Below are positions 36,535 through 44,915 of a stretch of 64,000 nucleotides of DNA, one piece after another. This DNA is from Pseudomarimonas arenosa. GTDB taxonomy: Bacteria; Pseudomonadota; Gammaproteobacteria; Xanthomonadales; Xanthomonadaceae. Below the pieces are notes generated by a model. That model made no database searches and had not been told where the DNA came from. It worked only from the letters and a program-made list of their open reading frames with translations. Made by a program: the position numbers and the translations under genes. Each line of letters opens with the position of its first letter. Within the stretch, counting starts at the first letter, position 1. The stretch lies in contig NZ_JACYTR010000001.1 in the NCBI RefSeq assembly GCF_014841215.1, forward strand, positions 62,001-126,000. Direction: 5' to 3'.

Positions 36535-37587
36535 CTAACCCGCGGCCGAGCCGGCGATCTGGGCACTCGGCTCGATCACGCTGACCGGAGTTCCGGCACG
36601 CAGCTTGACCACGCCATCGACAACAACCTGATCGCCCGCCTGCAGACCGGAAAGTATCTCGACACGCCCCAGCTGGCGCGCACCAGTCTTCACTTCTACC
36701 CGTTCCGCCGTGTCGTCGCTGTCGACGCGAAACACCGACTGCGAACTACCGACCTGGATCAGGCTGATCTCTGGAATCGACAGCACGTCTCTAACAGGCA
36801 GTTCAAGCGTAACGGTGAGCAGCATGCCCGGCCTGAGCAACCGCTCCGGATTGGGCACTTCGGCCCGCACCTGCACCGAACGGGTGACCGGGTCGACTCG
36901 GGTACTCACCACACTGACCTCGCCGGCAAAATCGCGCTGGCGGAAAGCCGCGCTTTTGGCCGCGATGCGCTGACCGGGCTCGACCGCAGCCATGGCAACC
37001 TCCGGCACGGTGAAATCCAGCTTGATGGTGTCGATGGCATCGAGGGTGGTGATCGGCGTTCCGGGTGTGACCAGGGTGCCCGGACTGACCTGCCGAAATC
37101 CGAGCACGCCCGCAAACGGCGCCGTGATCACCCGATCAGCCAGCCGAGCTCGAATCGCATTGGTGCGCGCCAGAGCCGCGTCGCGGCTGGCGACCAGACT
37201 GTCCAGCGTGCTTTTCGACAGAATGCCCTGCTTCACCAGATCAGCCTGCCGCTGATACTGCTGCAAGGCCTCGGTATAGGCGGCCTGCGCCTCCTCCAGC
37301 GCCGCGATCTCGGCCTTGCCGCTGAGATCGACCAGCCATCGGCCGGCCTCAACCACATCGCCGTCCTGAAAATTCACCCGCACCACGGTTTCGGTAACCT
37401 TGGCGGTCAGCGTGACCGACTCGCTGGCCTTGGCCGTTCCCAGCGCTTCAATTCGATCCTGCCAGGGGCGCTCGGCCAAGGTTTCCACCGTCACCGCCGT
37501 GGCCCCGCGTGCGCCAGCGGCCACCTCCATTGCCGGTTCGGCGCAACCCACCAGCAGGGCGGATACCAGTAGAACCGCCCCTCTCAT
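36535..37587 (-). CDS. RND efflux periplasmic adaptor (membrane fusion lipoprotein)
   Basis: The 350-residue protein is the MFP partner of the RND pump. The signal ends in the lipobox LLVGC (lipid-anchored Cys near 15). It then has the lipoyl/barrel-sandwich halves (ESVTLTAKVTETVVRVNFQDGD and RVITAPFAGVLGFRQVSPG) around a coiled-coil hairpin (residues about 95–145), a beta-barrel, and a membrane-proximal domain. ATG 37587 overlaps the stop of the upstream CDGSH gene by 4 nt. Confidence 0.94.
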   Translation of the reverse strand: MRGAVLLVSALLVGCAEPAMEVAAGARGATAVTVETLAERPWQDRIEALGTAKASESVTLTAKVTETVVRVNFQDGDVVEAGRWLVDLSGKAEIAALEEAQAAYTEALQQYQRQADLVKQGILSKSTLDSLVASRDAALARTNAIRARLADRVITAPFAGVLGFRQVSPGTLVTPGTPITTLDAIDTIKLDFTVPEVAMAAVEPGQRIAAKSAAFRQRDFAGEVSVVSTRVDPVTRSVQVRAEVPNPERLLRPGMLLTVTLELPVRDVLSIPEISLIQVGSSQSVFRVDSDDTAERVEVKTGARQLGRVEILSGLQAGDQVVVDGVVKLRAGTPVSVIEPSAQIAGSAAG

Positions 37588-37847
37588 TCGCCGCTCTCCG
37601 TCAATTGCTTGTGCGATCCATCACAGCGCGGTGCGTTGGCTGTGCGCTTGCAGCCGCACAGCCACAGTCGCTCGCTGCGTTCAGCGTCCAGCCGCACCGG
37701 CATCAAGCCGCTGCCCTTGTGGCTTCCGTCACAGAACGGCTGATTCTGGCTGCGTCCGCAGGCGCACCACCAATAGGTCTTGCCCGCTTCCAGGTCGACC
37801 GGAAACGGACTGCGTTGCGCGATCCGCGCGGTGGGTACTTGGGTCAT
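37584..37847 (-). CDS. Tandem CDGSH iron-sulfur protein
   Basis: This 87-residue cytoplasmic protein carries two complete CDGSH [2Fe-2S] motifs of the mitoNEET type: CACGRSQNQPFCDGSH and CGCKRTANAPRCDGSH, each giving three Cys and one His ligands. Double-CDGSH proteins (MiNT type) are implicated in redox or iron-sulfur handling; the exact role is unknown. The frame is open to 37955, but ATG 37847 (MTQVPTARIA) has AAGGA about 8 nt upstream and matches typical size. Its stop overlaps the efflux adaptor's ATG, an unexpected coupling. Confidence 0.9.
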   Translation of the reverse strand: MTQVPTARIAQRSPFPVDLEAGKTYWWCACGRSQNQPFCDGSHKGSGLMPVRLDAERSERLWLCGCKRTANAPRCDGSHKQLTESGE

Positions 37848-38066
37848 GGTGGAATCCTTGGTTCTCGACGGCTTCAGCGCTTGCAGGTTGCTGAGACCTT
37901 CATCCTGCAGGACTTCAGCAGCCTCCCAGGGCGCTGTGCGCAGCGGAGTCTGCAAACATCACATTCGTGAATGCTACTCCGGAAACCGGGCAAGCGATTG
38001 TGAAACGGGCTCCAGGCGAAAGACGCTGACGCGTTTGCATGCGCCAGAACGGCGCCATCGCGCGCC

Positions 38067-38097
38067 CAAATGAAAAGCGCCGGACGAGGCCGGCGCT
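38067..38097 (-). terminator. Intrinsic terminator after fba
   Basis: On the minus strand AGCGCCGG (38097–38090), a 6-nt loop and CCGGCGCT (38083–38076) form an 8-bp stem followed by TTTTCATTT, 26 nt beyond the aldolase stop. The rest of the 37848–38122 gap carries no recognisable gene; it must hold the promoter of the CDGSH–RND run. Confidence 0.8.
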
Positions 38098-38122
38098 GTT
38101 CACTGCAAGGTGGGTGGGGCGA

Positions 38123-39133
38123 TCAGGCCGCCCGGCTCCACTTGCCGAGTGCTGCCAGACCATTGTCCTTGGCGCGCTGCGCAACGGTGCGTTGAGCGGC
38201 GGCATAGTTGGCCTGCATATCCTGGGCCCACAGCTTGAGCGCGGCCTGCTGCATGGCGCGACCATAGCTGAAGCTGAGCGGCCAGGGGTTGTTGCCCATC
38301 TGGTTCATCGCATTCAGATGTGCCGTCGCGGCTTCATCGCTCTGGCCACCGGACAGGAACACGATACCCGGCAGGCTAGCTGGCACGGCCGACTTCAGGC
38401 AGCGCAAGGTGTACTCAGCCACTTCTTCCACCGAGGCCTGTTCGGAGCAGGTCTTGCCGGAGATGACCATGCTCGCCTTGAGGATGGTGCCTTCCAGCAT
38501 CACGTTCTGCTCGTACAGGGCACCGAACAGCGAGCGCAGGGTGGCCTCGGTGACGTCATAGCAGACGTCGATGTCATGATCGCCATCCATCAACACTTCC
38601 GGTTCCACCATCGGCACGATGCCTTGCTCCTGACACAACGCGGCATAGCGCGCCAGTGCATGGCAATTGGCCTCGATACAGGTGCCGCTCGGGCTGTCTT
38701 CACCGATGGTGATCACCGCGCGCCACTTGGCGAACTTGGCGCCGATCCTGGCGTATTCCTTCAGCCGATCGCGCAGGCCGTCTAGGCCTTCGGTCACCAG
38801 TTCGCCCGGGAAACCGGCCAACGGCGAGGTGCCCTTGTCCACCTTGATGCCCGGCAGGATGCCCTGCTTCTCCATCAGCTTGACGAAGCTGGTGCCGTCT
38901 TTCTGCGCCTGACGCAGGGTTTCGTCATAAAGGATGGCGCCAGACACATGCTCGCCCAGACTCGGCGTGCTGAGCAGCATCTCGCGATAAGCACGGCGGT
39001 TTTCCTCGGTGCACTCCACGCCGACACCGTCGAAACGCTTCTTGCACGTGGTGGTCGATTCGTCGATGGCGATGATGCCCTTGCCCGGGGCCACCATGGC
39101 CTGGGCGATGTCCTGCAATTGATCGATGCTCAT
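38123..39133 (-). CDS. fba: Class I fructose-bisphosphate aldolase
   Basis: This Schiff-base aldolase cleaves fructose 1,6-bisphosphate in glycolysis and works in reverse in gluconeogenesis. At 336 residues it is of the animal-like class I type rather than the metal-dependent FbaA. IIAIDESTTTCKKRF, the lysine-bearing KFAKWRAVI, PMVEPEVLMDGDHD and the Schiff-base lysine in LEGTILKASMV are all visible; FLSGGQSDEAATAHLN follows. ATG 39133 gives the full N-terminus. It is divergent from ilvB and ends at an intrinsic terminator. Confidence 0.96.
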   Translation of the reverse strand: MSIDQLQDIAQAMVAPGKGIIAIDESTTTCKKRFDGVGVECTEENRRAYREMLLSTPSLGEHVSGAILYDETLRQAQKDGTSFVKLMEKQGILPGIKVDKGTSPLAGFPGELVTEGLDGLRDRLKEYARIGAKFAKWRAVITIGEDSPSGTCIEANCHALARYAALCQEQGIVPMVEPEVLMDGDHDIDVCYDVTEATLRSLFGALYEQNVMLEGTILKASMVISGKTCSEQASVEEVAEYTLRCLKSAVPASLPGIVFLSGGQSDEAATAHLNAMNQMGNNPWPLSFSYGRAMQQAALKLWAQDMQANYAAAQRTVAQRAKDNGLAALGKWSRAA

Positions 39134-39193
39134 GGAAACCTCGGAAGATAGAGCGGGCCGCGCAAACGGCCTGGGATTGAAAGTCAGCTTTGC

Positions 39194-39199
39194 ATTATA
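39194..39199 (-). promoter_or_regulatory. Candidate -10 element of fba
   Basis: A perfect TATAAT lies on the minus strand about 60 nt upstream of the fba ATG. The hexamers 16–18 nt further upstream (such as GCCAAG) match TTGACA poorly, so any promoter would depend on the -10 or an activator. Confidence 0.4.
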
Positions 39200-39267
39200 G
39201 CGACTAGGTCAGAATCCTTGGCTGTTCCGATGGCAATGCCGATAGAAATTGGTTGCAAACGTACCTG

Positions 39268-39296
39268 TTGACAGCAAACCAGACGCCTGCCATACC
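39268..39296 (+). promoter_or_regulatory. Candidate sigma-70 promoter of ilvB
   Basis: A perfect -35 TTGACA (39268–39273) is followed after 17 nt by CATACC (39291–39296), a weak -10. The start site would be about 35 nt before the ilvB ATG. No leader peptide rich in branched-chain codons is visible, so classical ilv attenuation is not supported. Confidence 0.4.
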
Positions 39297-39336
39297 AATG
39301 CGTATTGACGCATTGCAGCGAAACTGGAGCTCTCCA

Positions 39337-41094
39337 ATGGCCGCCAACGCTTTGACCGGCGCCGAAATCGTCGTCCGCGCCCTGCAAGACCAGGGGGTTC
39401 GACACATTTTCGGCTATCCCGGCGGTGCGGTCCTGCCGATTTACGACGCCTTGTTCCACCAGGATCAGGTCGAACACATCCTGGTCCGACACGAACAGGG
39501 CGCGGCCCACGCGGCCGAAGGCTATGCCCGTTCCACCGGCCAGGTCGGTGTGCTCCTGGTCACCTCGGGGCCGGGCGCCACCAATGCCGTCACTGGCCTG
39601 GCCGATGCCATGCTCGATTCGATACCTCTGGTATGCATTACCGGTCAGGTCCCCACGCATCTGATCGGCACCGATGCCTTTCAGGAATGCGACACCGTGG
39701 GCATCACCCGTGCCTGCAGCAAGCACAACTTCCTGGTCAAGGACATCGACCAGTTGGCCCGCACCCTGCACGACGCCTTCTACATCGCTCGAACCGGGCG
39801 CCCCGGCCCGGTGGTGGTGGATATCCCGAAAGACGTGCAGTTCAAGCGCGGTGCCTATCAAGGGCCCAGCCACATCGTGCACCGCACCTATCGTCCACGC
39901 ACCCACGGCGACCCGGCCGCTATCGCCCGCGCAGTGGAACTGCTAGCTCAGGCGAAGCGTCCGGTGTTCTACACCGGCGGCGGCGTGATCAACGCCGGCC
40001 CCAAGGCAAGCCAGCTGCTGCGCGACCTGGCTGCACTCACCGGCGTACCGGTGACCTCGACCCTGATGGGACTCGGTGCGTTCCCGGCCAGTGATCCCAA
40101 GTGGCTCGGCATGCTCGGCATGCACGGCACCTACGAGGCCAATCTGGCGATGAATCGCTGTGATGTGATGGTGGCGATTGGTGCACGCTTCGATGATCGT
40201 GTGACCGGCCGGCTCGACGCTTTCTCTCCCGGCTCGAAGAAGATTCATATCGATATCGACCCCTCTTCGATCAACAAGAACGTGCTGGTCGATGTGCCCA
40301 TCGTCGGCGACTGCGCGGTGGTGCTGGCCGAATTGCTGGAGCGCTGGACAGCGCAGTCCTGCGAGATCGATCGCCACGCGCTGTCTGCCTGGTGGACTCA
40401 GATCGAACTGTGGCGGGGTCGGCGATCACTGTCGTACCGACACAGCGGCGAGCAGATCAAACCGCAGTACGCCGTTGAGCGCCTGTATCAGCTGACCAAG
40501 AATCGCAACACCTACATCACCACCGAGGTCGGCCAGCATCAGATGTGGGCAGCGCAGCACTATCACTTCGAACAGCCCAACCGCTGGATGACCTCCGGCG
40601 GACTGGGAACGATGGGTTATGGCATACCGGCGGCCATCGGCGTGCAGACTGCGCATCGCGATGCCCTGGTGATCGACATTGCCGGTGAAGCCAGCGCGCA
40701 GATGACGATCCAGGAACTGTCGACAGCCATCCAGTACCAGCTACCGATCAAGCTGTTCATACTTAACAATGAGTACATGGGGATGGTGCGGCAGTGGCAG
40801 CAACTGCTGCACGGCGGACGCTATGCGCACTCCTACTCAGCGGCACTGCCCGACTTCGTCAAGCTGGCCGAAGCCTACGGCGCGCTCGGCCTCAGGGTGA
40901 TCAACCCGGCCGATCTCGATGCCACCATCCAGGCGATGATCGACCACCCAGGCCCGGTGATCGTCGATTGCGTGGTCGACAAGACCGAGAACTGCTATCC
41001 GATGATTCCCTCAGGCGCAGCGCATGACGAAATGCTGCTGCCCGACGCAGAACAGCAGGCCGAAGTCACCGAGGCCGGCAGAATGTTGGTGTGA
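39337..41094 (+). CDS. ilvB: Acetolactate synthase catalytic (large) subunit
   Basis: This ThDP enzyme condenses two pyruvates to acetolactate (Val/Leu) or pyruvate with ketobutyrate (Ile). The 585 residues show the FAD/ThDP layout: HIFGYPGGAVLPIYD, the catalytic Glu in VRHEQGAAHAAEGYA, and QVPTHLIGTDAFQECD. The ThDP-binding motif, usually GDG or GDA, reads IAGEASAQMTIQELS here, followed after the normal spacing by ILNNEYMGMVRQWQ. The frame is open from 39253; ATG 39337 has GGAG about 7 nt upstream. The sequence style resembles alphaproteobacterial ALS (impression, not tested). ilvN follows after an unusually long 219-nt gap. Confidence 0.95.
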   Translation: MAANALTGAEIVVRALQDQGVRHIFGYPGGAVLPIYDALFHQDQVEHILVRHEQGAAHAAEGYARSTGQVGVLLVTSGPGATNAVTGLADAMLDSIPLVCITGQVPTHLIGTDAFQECDTVGITRACSKHNFLVKDIDQLARTLHDAFYIARTGRPGPVVVDIPKDVQFKRGAYQGPSHIVHRTYRPRTHGDPAAIARAVELLAQAKRPVFYTGGGVINAGPKASQLLRDLAALTGVPVTSTLMGLGAFPASDPKWLGMLGMHGTYEANLAMNRCDVMVAIGARFDDRVTGRLDAFSPGSKKIHIDIDPSSINKNVLVDVPIVGDCAVVLAELLERWTAQSCEIDRHALSAWWTQIELWRGRRSLSYRHSGEQIKPQYAVERLYQLTKNRNTYITTEVGQHQMWAAQHYHFEQPNRWMTSGGLGTMGYGIPAAIGVQTAHRDALVIDIAGEASAQMTIQELSTAIQYQLPIKLFILNNEYMGMVRQWQQLLHGGRYAHSYSAALPDFVKLAEAYGALGLRVINPADLDATIQAMIDHPGPVIVDCVVDKTENCYPMIPSGAAHDEMLLPDAEQQAEVTEAGRMLV

Positions 41095-41102
41095 GGGCCG
41101 TG

Positions 41103-41116
41103 ATTCGGGATTCGGG
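41103..41116. repeat. Two ATTCGGG heptamers after ilvB
   Basis: ATTCGGG occurs twice in tandem just after the ilvB stop. With the ATCACCR array at 41265–41306 it brackets the ilvB–ilvN gap. The unit length is the same (7 nt) and the two motifs are partly complementary (GATTCGG against ATCACC). Confidence 0.55.
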
Positions 41117-41264
41117 CGCGGGGCGGGGCGCCAGCCGGCGCGCGTTGTCAGTGCGCATCGGTCTCTCCCGCGAGGGGAGAGGGGCTCAGAGCCAGGCAGT
41201 GAGAGCTTGTGTTCGCAGCGGAGTCGCATCAGTTCTAAACAGAAACAGGGCGAGTATTCGACGA

Positions 41265-41306
41265 ATCACCGATCACCAATCACCGATCACCAATCACCAA
41301 TCACGG
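41265..41306. repeat. Six tandem ATCACCR heptamers upstream of ilvN
   Basis: Six contiguous 7-nt units read ATCACCG, ATCACCA, ATCACCG, ATCACCA, ATCACCA, ATCACGG and end 7 nt before the ilvN ATG. They occupy the place of the ribosome binding site; no AGGAG-like sequence is visible. The rest of the 41095–41313 gap is GC-rich without a gene. Tandem heptamers can vary in copy number. Confidence 0.8.
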
Positions 41307-41313
41307 CTCTGAA

Positions 41314-41859
41314 ATGAACGCCTCGACCTATTTCCTGCAAGAACGCATCGCCCGCACCGTGCGTGCGACCCTGTCGATTCTGGTCGACAACGAGGTGGGT
41401 GCGCTGGCGCGGGTGGTCGGCCTGTTTGCTGGGCGCGGCTACAACATCGAGTCGCTGGCGGTGGCAGAAACCGACCATCAGAAACACACCTCGCGCATCA
41501 CCATTGTCACCTCGGGCACACCGCAGATCATCGAGCAGATCAAGGCGCAGCTGGGGCGACTGGTGCCGGTGCACAGCGTGGTCGATCTCAGCGTTGATAC
41601 GCCGGGCATCGAGCGCGAAATGGTGTTGATCAAGGTGCGCTGCAATGGCGAGCTGCGCGCCGAATGTCTGCGGCTGGTCGAGGTGTTTCGCGCCCGGGTC
41701 ATCGACATCACCCACGACAGCCTGGTGCTGGAGCTGACCGGCAATAACAGCAAGGTCGAGCGCTTCATTGAGCTGCTGGTTCCACTGGGCCTGGTGGAGC
41801 TTGGGCGCAGCGGTGTGGTGGCCTTGAGCCGCGGCGCGGAACCCACTGCCGTCGACTGA
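41314..41859 (+). CDS. ilvN: Acetolactate synthase regulatory (small) subunit
   Basis: The small subunit activates the large one and confers valine feedback inhibition. The 181-residue protein has an N-terminal ACT domain (ATLSILVDNEVGALARVVGLF, GRGYNIESLAVAETD) and a C-terminal ALS_ss_C domain (ECLRLVEVFRARVIDITHDS). It is longer than E. coli IlvN and closer to IlvH in length and layout. The ATG at 41314 follows a heptamer-repeat array and lacks an evident Shine-Dalgarno. Confidence 0.94.
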   Translation: MNASTYFLQERIARTVRATLSILVDNEVGALARVVGLFAGRGYNIESLAVAETDHQKHTSRITIVTSGTPQIIEQIKAQLGRLVPVHSVVDLSVDTPGIEREMVLIKVRCNGELRAECLRLVEVFRARVIDITHDSLVLELTGNNSKVERFIELLVPLGLVELGRSGVVALSRGAEPTAVD

Positions 41860-41871
41860 TTTCCGCTCCGA

Positions 41872-43308
41872 TTATTCGCGTGGCGCCAGGATTTCGGGCT
41901 GGTAATCGACCAACACACTGGTGCGAAAGCCCAGCCCCTGGTAGTGCTGCTGCCGCAGCTGTTCGAAGCGCTCGCTGCCGATCAATAGCCGGTAGTTGAA
42001 ATAGCTGTAGCGGGTATTGGAATACAGCGCCTCGTTGAAGGCGAACACCGAGTGCGATGGCGCGAACTCCTGCTTGAACTGAACCGGGTGCGAGACTTGG
42101 CCTGCCGGCAGAGCCGCGGCCAAGTACGCGTATTGCCCCCAGCTGATCGATGCACCGAGCACAGCAGGCCACGCCGCCAGTCGCCACACCCAAGATTGCT
42201 GCGCGCCGATCAGGCAGGCCAGCGCCAGCAGCGGAATCAACCAGCGTCCGGCCGGATTGACCGTGCCGTAGAACTGGTAGGGCACGAGAAGATAGGCCAG
42301 AACCAGGAGCAAGGCGGCGATCCAGGCGATGCGCTGCTTTGGCGGGTGACCGGAGCTTTCCCATGAGCGGCCGGCCCACAACACGCGCATCCCCCAAAGT
42401 GCCAGTAGCAGCAGCAACAGCAGGTTAAGGATGGCCCCGGTCCAATAAAACACCGGCATCTGTTCCAACAGTGCGCTTCCATCAGGCCAGAGCAGATTTC
42501 TGAACGTGCCCAACATCAGAGGGAAACCGGCTTTGTAAATCAGCGCCTCGATGACGCCGCTGGTGTCAGCATCGATACCGACCGGCGCCGACCAGCGAGC
42601 CAGACCAAACCACAGGGCCAGCAGTCCGCTGGGTGCGGCCACTGCCACGGCGCGCAGGGCGGCAATCAAACGCTGCCGCGATCGAGCTGCCGACTGCAGT
42701 TGATGCAGGCATTCGGCGGCCACGATACACAACCAGACCGCTGCCACGGTGGCATGCGATAGCAACAGGATGCCGCCCCAGGCGGCCATTTCCAGCGCCG
42801 AAACACCACGTTGCCAGCGCAGCAGAAAAACCAGCAGCAGCAACAGGGCCACCTGATAGTTCAAATAGCCGTACCAGAAAAATGGCGAGAACCCGAATAC
42901 CAGCACCAAGGTCAGCCACATGCGGATCTGCGGTCCACCGCTGCCAAAACGCCTGACCCAGCTTCTCAGTACGGCAGCCCAGCCCAGCAGCAGGCCGAGC
43001 AGAAATAGCTTGCCAGCCAGCATCGGCGGCAACAGCATTGAAAAGCCGCTTAGCAGCACGAGCCCCGTGGTATTTGGCACCGGGTACGCCGCCAGCACGT
43101 AGGCGGCGACCGACTCTGGATCCGTCCATTTCAGTGCCAGCACCTTGGACTGAAAGAGCCACTCGGCATAGTCGTGAAACCAGGGCGCCGGTGCCCACAA
43201 CACCAGCATCGAGGGCAAGACGATGGCGAGAATCGCCGCCGCCAGGAGACCGGCGTTGCCCAACCTCAACGAGTCTTTCTGAGCGAGGTCGTTCTGCTCA
43301 GAGTTCAC
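41872..43308 (-). CDS. Polytopic membrane protein of unknown function (possible GT-C fold)
   Basis: I do not recognise this 478-residue protein. It has about eleven hydrophobic segments, a first periplasmic loop starting APAPWFHDYAEWLFQSKVL, and a final soluble part of about 90 residues (from YLAAALPAG to the end). An acidic residue in the first loop (HDYAE), the long alternating helices and the soluble tail recall GT-C glycosyltransferases or EpsG/YfhO-like polymer proteins, but no diagnostic motif is present. The start is GTG 43308, inside the last codons of pyk (11-nt overlap), so it is translated with pyruvate kinase. It converges on ilvN with a 12-nt gap. Confidence 0.75.
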   Translation of the reverse strand: MNSEQNDLAQKDSLRLGNAGLLAAAILAIVLPSMLVLWAPAPWFHDYAEWLFQSKVLALKWTDPESVAAYVLAAYPVPNTTGLVLLSGFSMLLPPMLAGKLFLLGLLLGWAAVLRSWVRRFGSGGPQIRMWLTLVLVFGFSPFFWYGYLNYQVALLLLLVFLLRWQRGVSALEMAAWGGILLLSHATVAAVWLCIVAAECLHQLQSAARSRQRLIAALRAVAVAAPSGLLALWFGLARWSAPVGIDADTSGVIEALIYKAGFPLMLGTFRNLLWPDGSALLEQMPVFYWTGAILNLLLLLLLALWGMRVLWAGRSWESSGHPPKQRIAWIAALLLVLAYLLVPYQFYGTVNPAGRWLIPLLALACLIGAQQSWVWRLAAWPAVLGASISWGQYAYLAAALPAGQVSHPVQFKQEFAPSHSVFAFNEALYSNTRYSYFNYRLLIGSERFEQLRQQHYQGLGFRTSVLVDYQPEILAPRE

Positions 43309-44764
43309 CCAGGCCCTCGGCGCTGCCGTCCTGACCCACCTTGAGTATGCGCAAAGTATTGGTGGAACCGTGCTGCTCCATGTGATCGCCGCTGGTGATC
43401 ACCACCCGATCGCCGGCCGACAGCAGGCCGAGCTGAAACAGGTGCTTGACTGCCTCGCGCGCGGCCTTGCGCGGTGCCAGACCGCGCGAGTCGAAGTCGA
43501 TTGGAAACACGTCGCGCATCAGAGCCATGCGGCGCCGCGCGCCGGGGTGGCGCGACAGGCCGTAGATCGGCGCGGCTGAACGGAACCGCGACAAATAACG
43601 TGCCGTTCCACCGGACTCCGTCATGGCGATGATCGCCCGCACCTGTATGTGCTCGGTGAGAAACATGGTGGCCATGGCAATCGCTTCGTCGGTGCGACTC
43701 AGGCCGCGCTTGGCCGCCTCGAAGTCGGTGTCGTGATCGAACTGTCGCTCGGCGCCCATGCAGATCCGCACCATGGCTTCCACCGCCTTGACCGGATACT
43801 GGCCGGACGCACTTTCCGCCGACAGCATCACCGCATCGGTACCATCGATCACCGAATTCGCCACATCCAGGACTTCGGCGCGGGTCGGAATCGGGTTGTC
43901 GACCATGGATTGCAACATCTGCGTGGCGGTAATGACCACCTTGTTGCGCTCCAGCGATTCGCGGATGATCTTTTTTTGCAGGCCAGGCAATTCGGCATCG
44001 CCAATTTCCACCCCGAGATCGCCGCGCGCCACCATCACCGCGTCGGAGGCATCGATGATTTCACTCAGATTGGTAATGGCTTCGGCGCGCTCGACCTTGG
44101 CGACAAAGCCGGCATCGCTGCCCGCCGCATGGGCCAGCGCGCGTGCTTCGTTGATGTCCTCTGCGCTGCGGCAGAACGACACCGCGAGGAAATCCACCCC
44201 GAGTGCCGCAGCATGTTTGATGTCTTCGCGATCCTTGTCGCTCAGCGCGCCCAGAGACAATCCGCCGCCGAGCCGATTGAGCCCCTTGCGGTCGGACAGC
44301 TGACCGTCGGTCAGCACTTCTGTGTGGATCTCACACCCCTCGACCGCCAGCACTTTCAGCGCGATCAAGCCATCGTCAAGCAACAAGGTGTCGCCAGCAA
44401 CCACATCGTCGACCAAGCCGAAATAGCTGCATCCGACGCGTTCGGCCGTGCCCGGCGCGGCATCGGCGCGGCAGTCGAGCACAAACTGCTGACCTGAGGT
44501 CAGGCTGACCTTGCCCTGTGCAAACTTCTCGATGCGAATCTTGGGTCCCTGCAGATCACCCAGGATGCCGACCTCGCGCCCCAGTCGGCTGGCAGCGTTG
44601 CGCACCGCTGCCACCCTCTGAGCATGATGTTCCACTGTGCCATGGGAGAAATTCAGCCGCACGATATTTACCCCAGCCGCGATCAGCGTATCGATGGCAC
44701 CCGGTCGATCGGTGGCCGGTCCAAGGGTGGCGATGATCTTGGTACGGCGCAGCTGTTCGCTCAT
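43298..44764 (-). CDS. pyk: Pyruvate kinase
   Basis: Pyruvate kinase makes pyruvate and ATP from phosphoenolpyruvate. The 488-residue protein begins MSEQLRRTKIIATLGPATDR and shows NIVRLNFSHG, GPKIRIEKF, the catalytic lysine region FVAKVERAEAI, and VMVARGDLGVEIGDAELPGLQKK (split here only for description; catalytic and metal-binding Glu/Asp present). The C-terminal allosteric domain is full length. The frame opens at a TTG two codons earlier, but ATG 44764 is the natural start. It overlaps the downstream membrane-protein gene by 11 nt. Confidence 0.96.
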   Translation of the reverse strand: MSEQLRRTKIIATLGPATDRPGAIDTLIAAGVNIVRLNFSHGTVEHHAQRVAAVRNAASRLGREVGILGDLQGPKIRIEKFAQGKVSLTSGQQFVLDCRADAAPGTAERVGCSYFGLVDDVVAGDTLLLDDGLIALKVLAVEGCEIHTEVLTDGQLSDRKGLNRLGGGLSLGALSDKDREDIKHAAALGVDFLAVSFCRSAEDINEARALAHAAGSDAGFVAKVERAEAITNLSEIIDASDAVMVARGDLGVEIGDAELPGLQKKIIRESLERNKVVITATQMLQSMVDNPIPTRAEVLDVANSVIDGTDAVMLSAESASGQYPVKAVEAMVRICMGAERQFDHDTDFEAAKRGLSRTDEAIAMATMFLTEHIQVRAIIAMTESGGTARYLSRFRSAAPIYGLSRHPGARRRMALMRDVFPIDFDSRGLAPRKAAREAVKHLFQLGLLSAGDRVVITSGDHMEQHGSTNTLRILKVGQDGSAEGLGEL

Positions 44765-44915
44765 GGACAATCACAGGCAGGGGAAAGTGGAAACAATAGC
44801 AGCCGCCCGTGGCAGGGTCATCCGCAATCGGATGTAGGAGCCGAGGTGAGCTTGGCTTGATGAAGCCAGGACGATCAGCGCATAGTGCGGCGCTGTCCGG
44901 CTCGGATCTGCTGCC

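Noticed and set aside
39253-39336. Leader peptide for ilv attenuation upstream of ilvB
   Set aside because: The in-frame upstream codons are not enriched in Ile/Val/Leu and no terminator/antiterminator hairpins are visible.
41265-41306. CRISPR-like short repeats
   Set aside because: The 7-nt units are contiguous without spacers and no cas gene is nearby; it is a tandem heptamer array.
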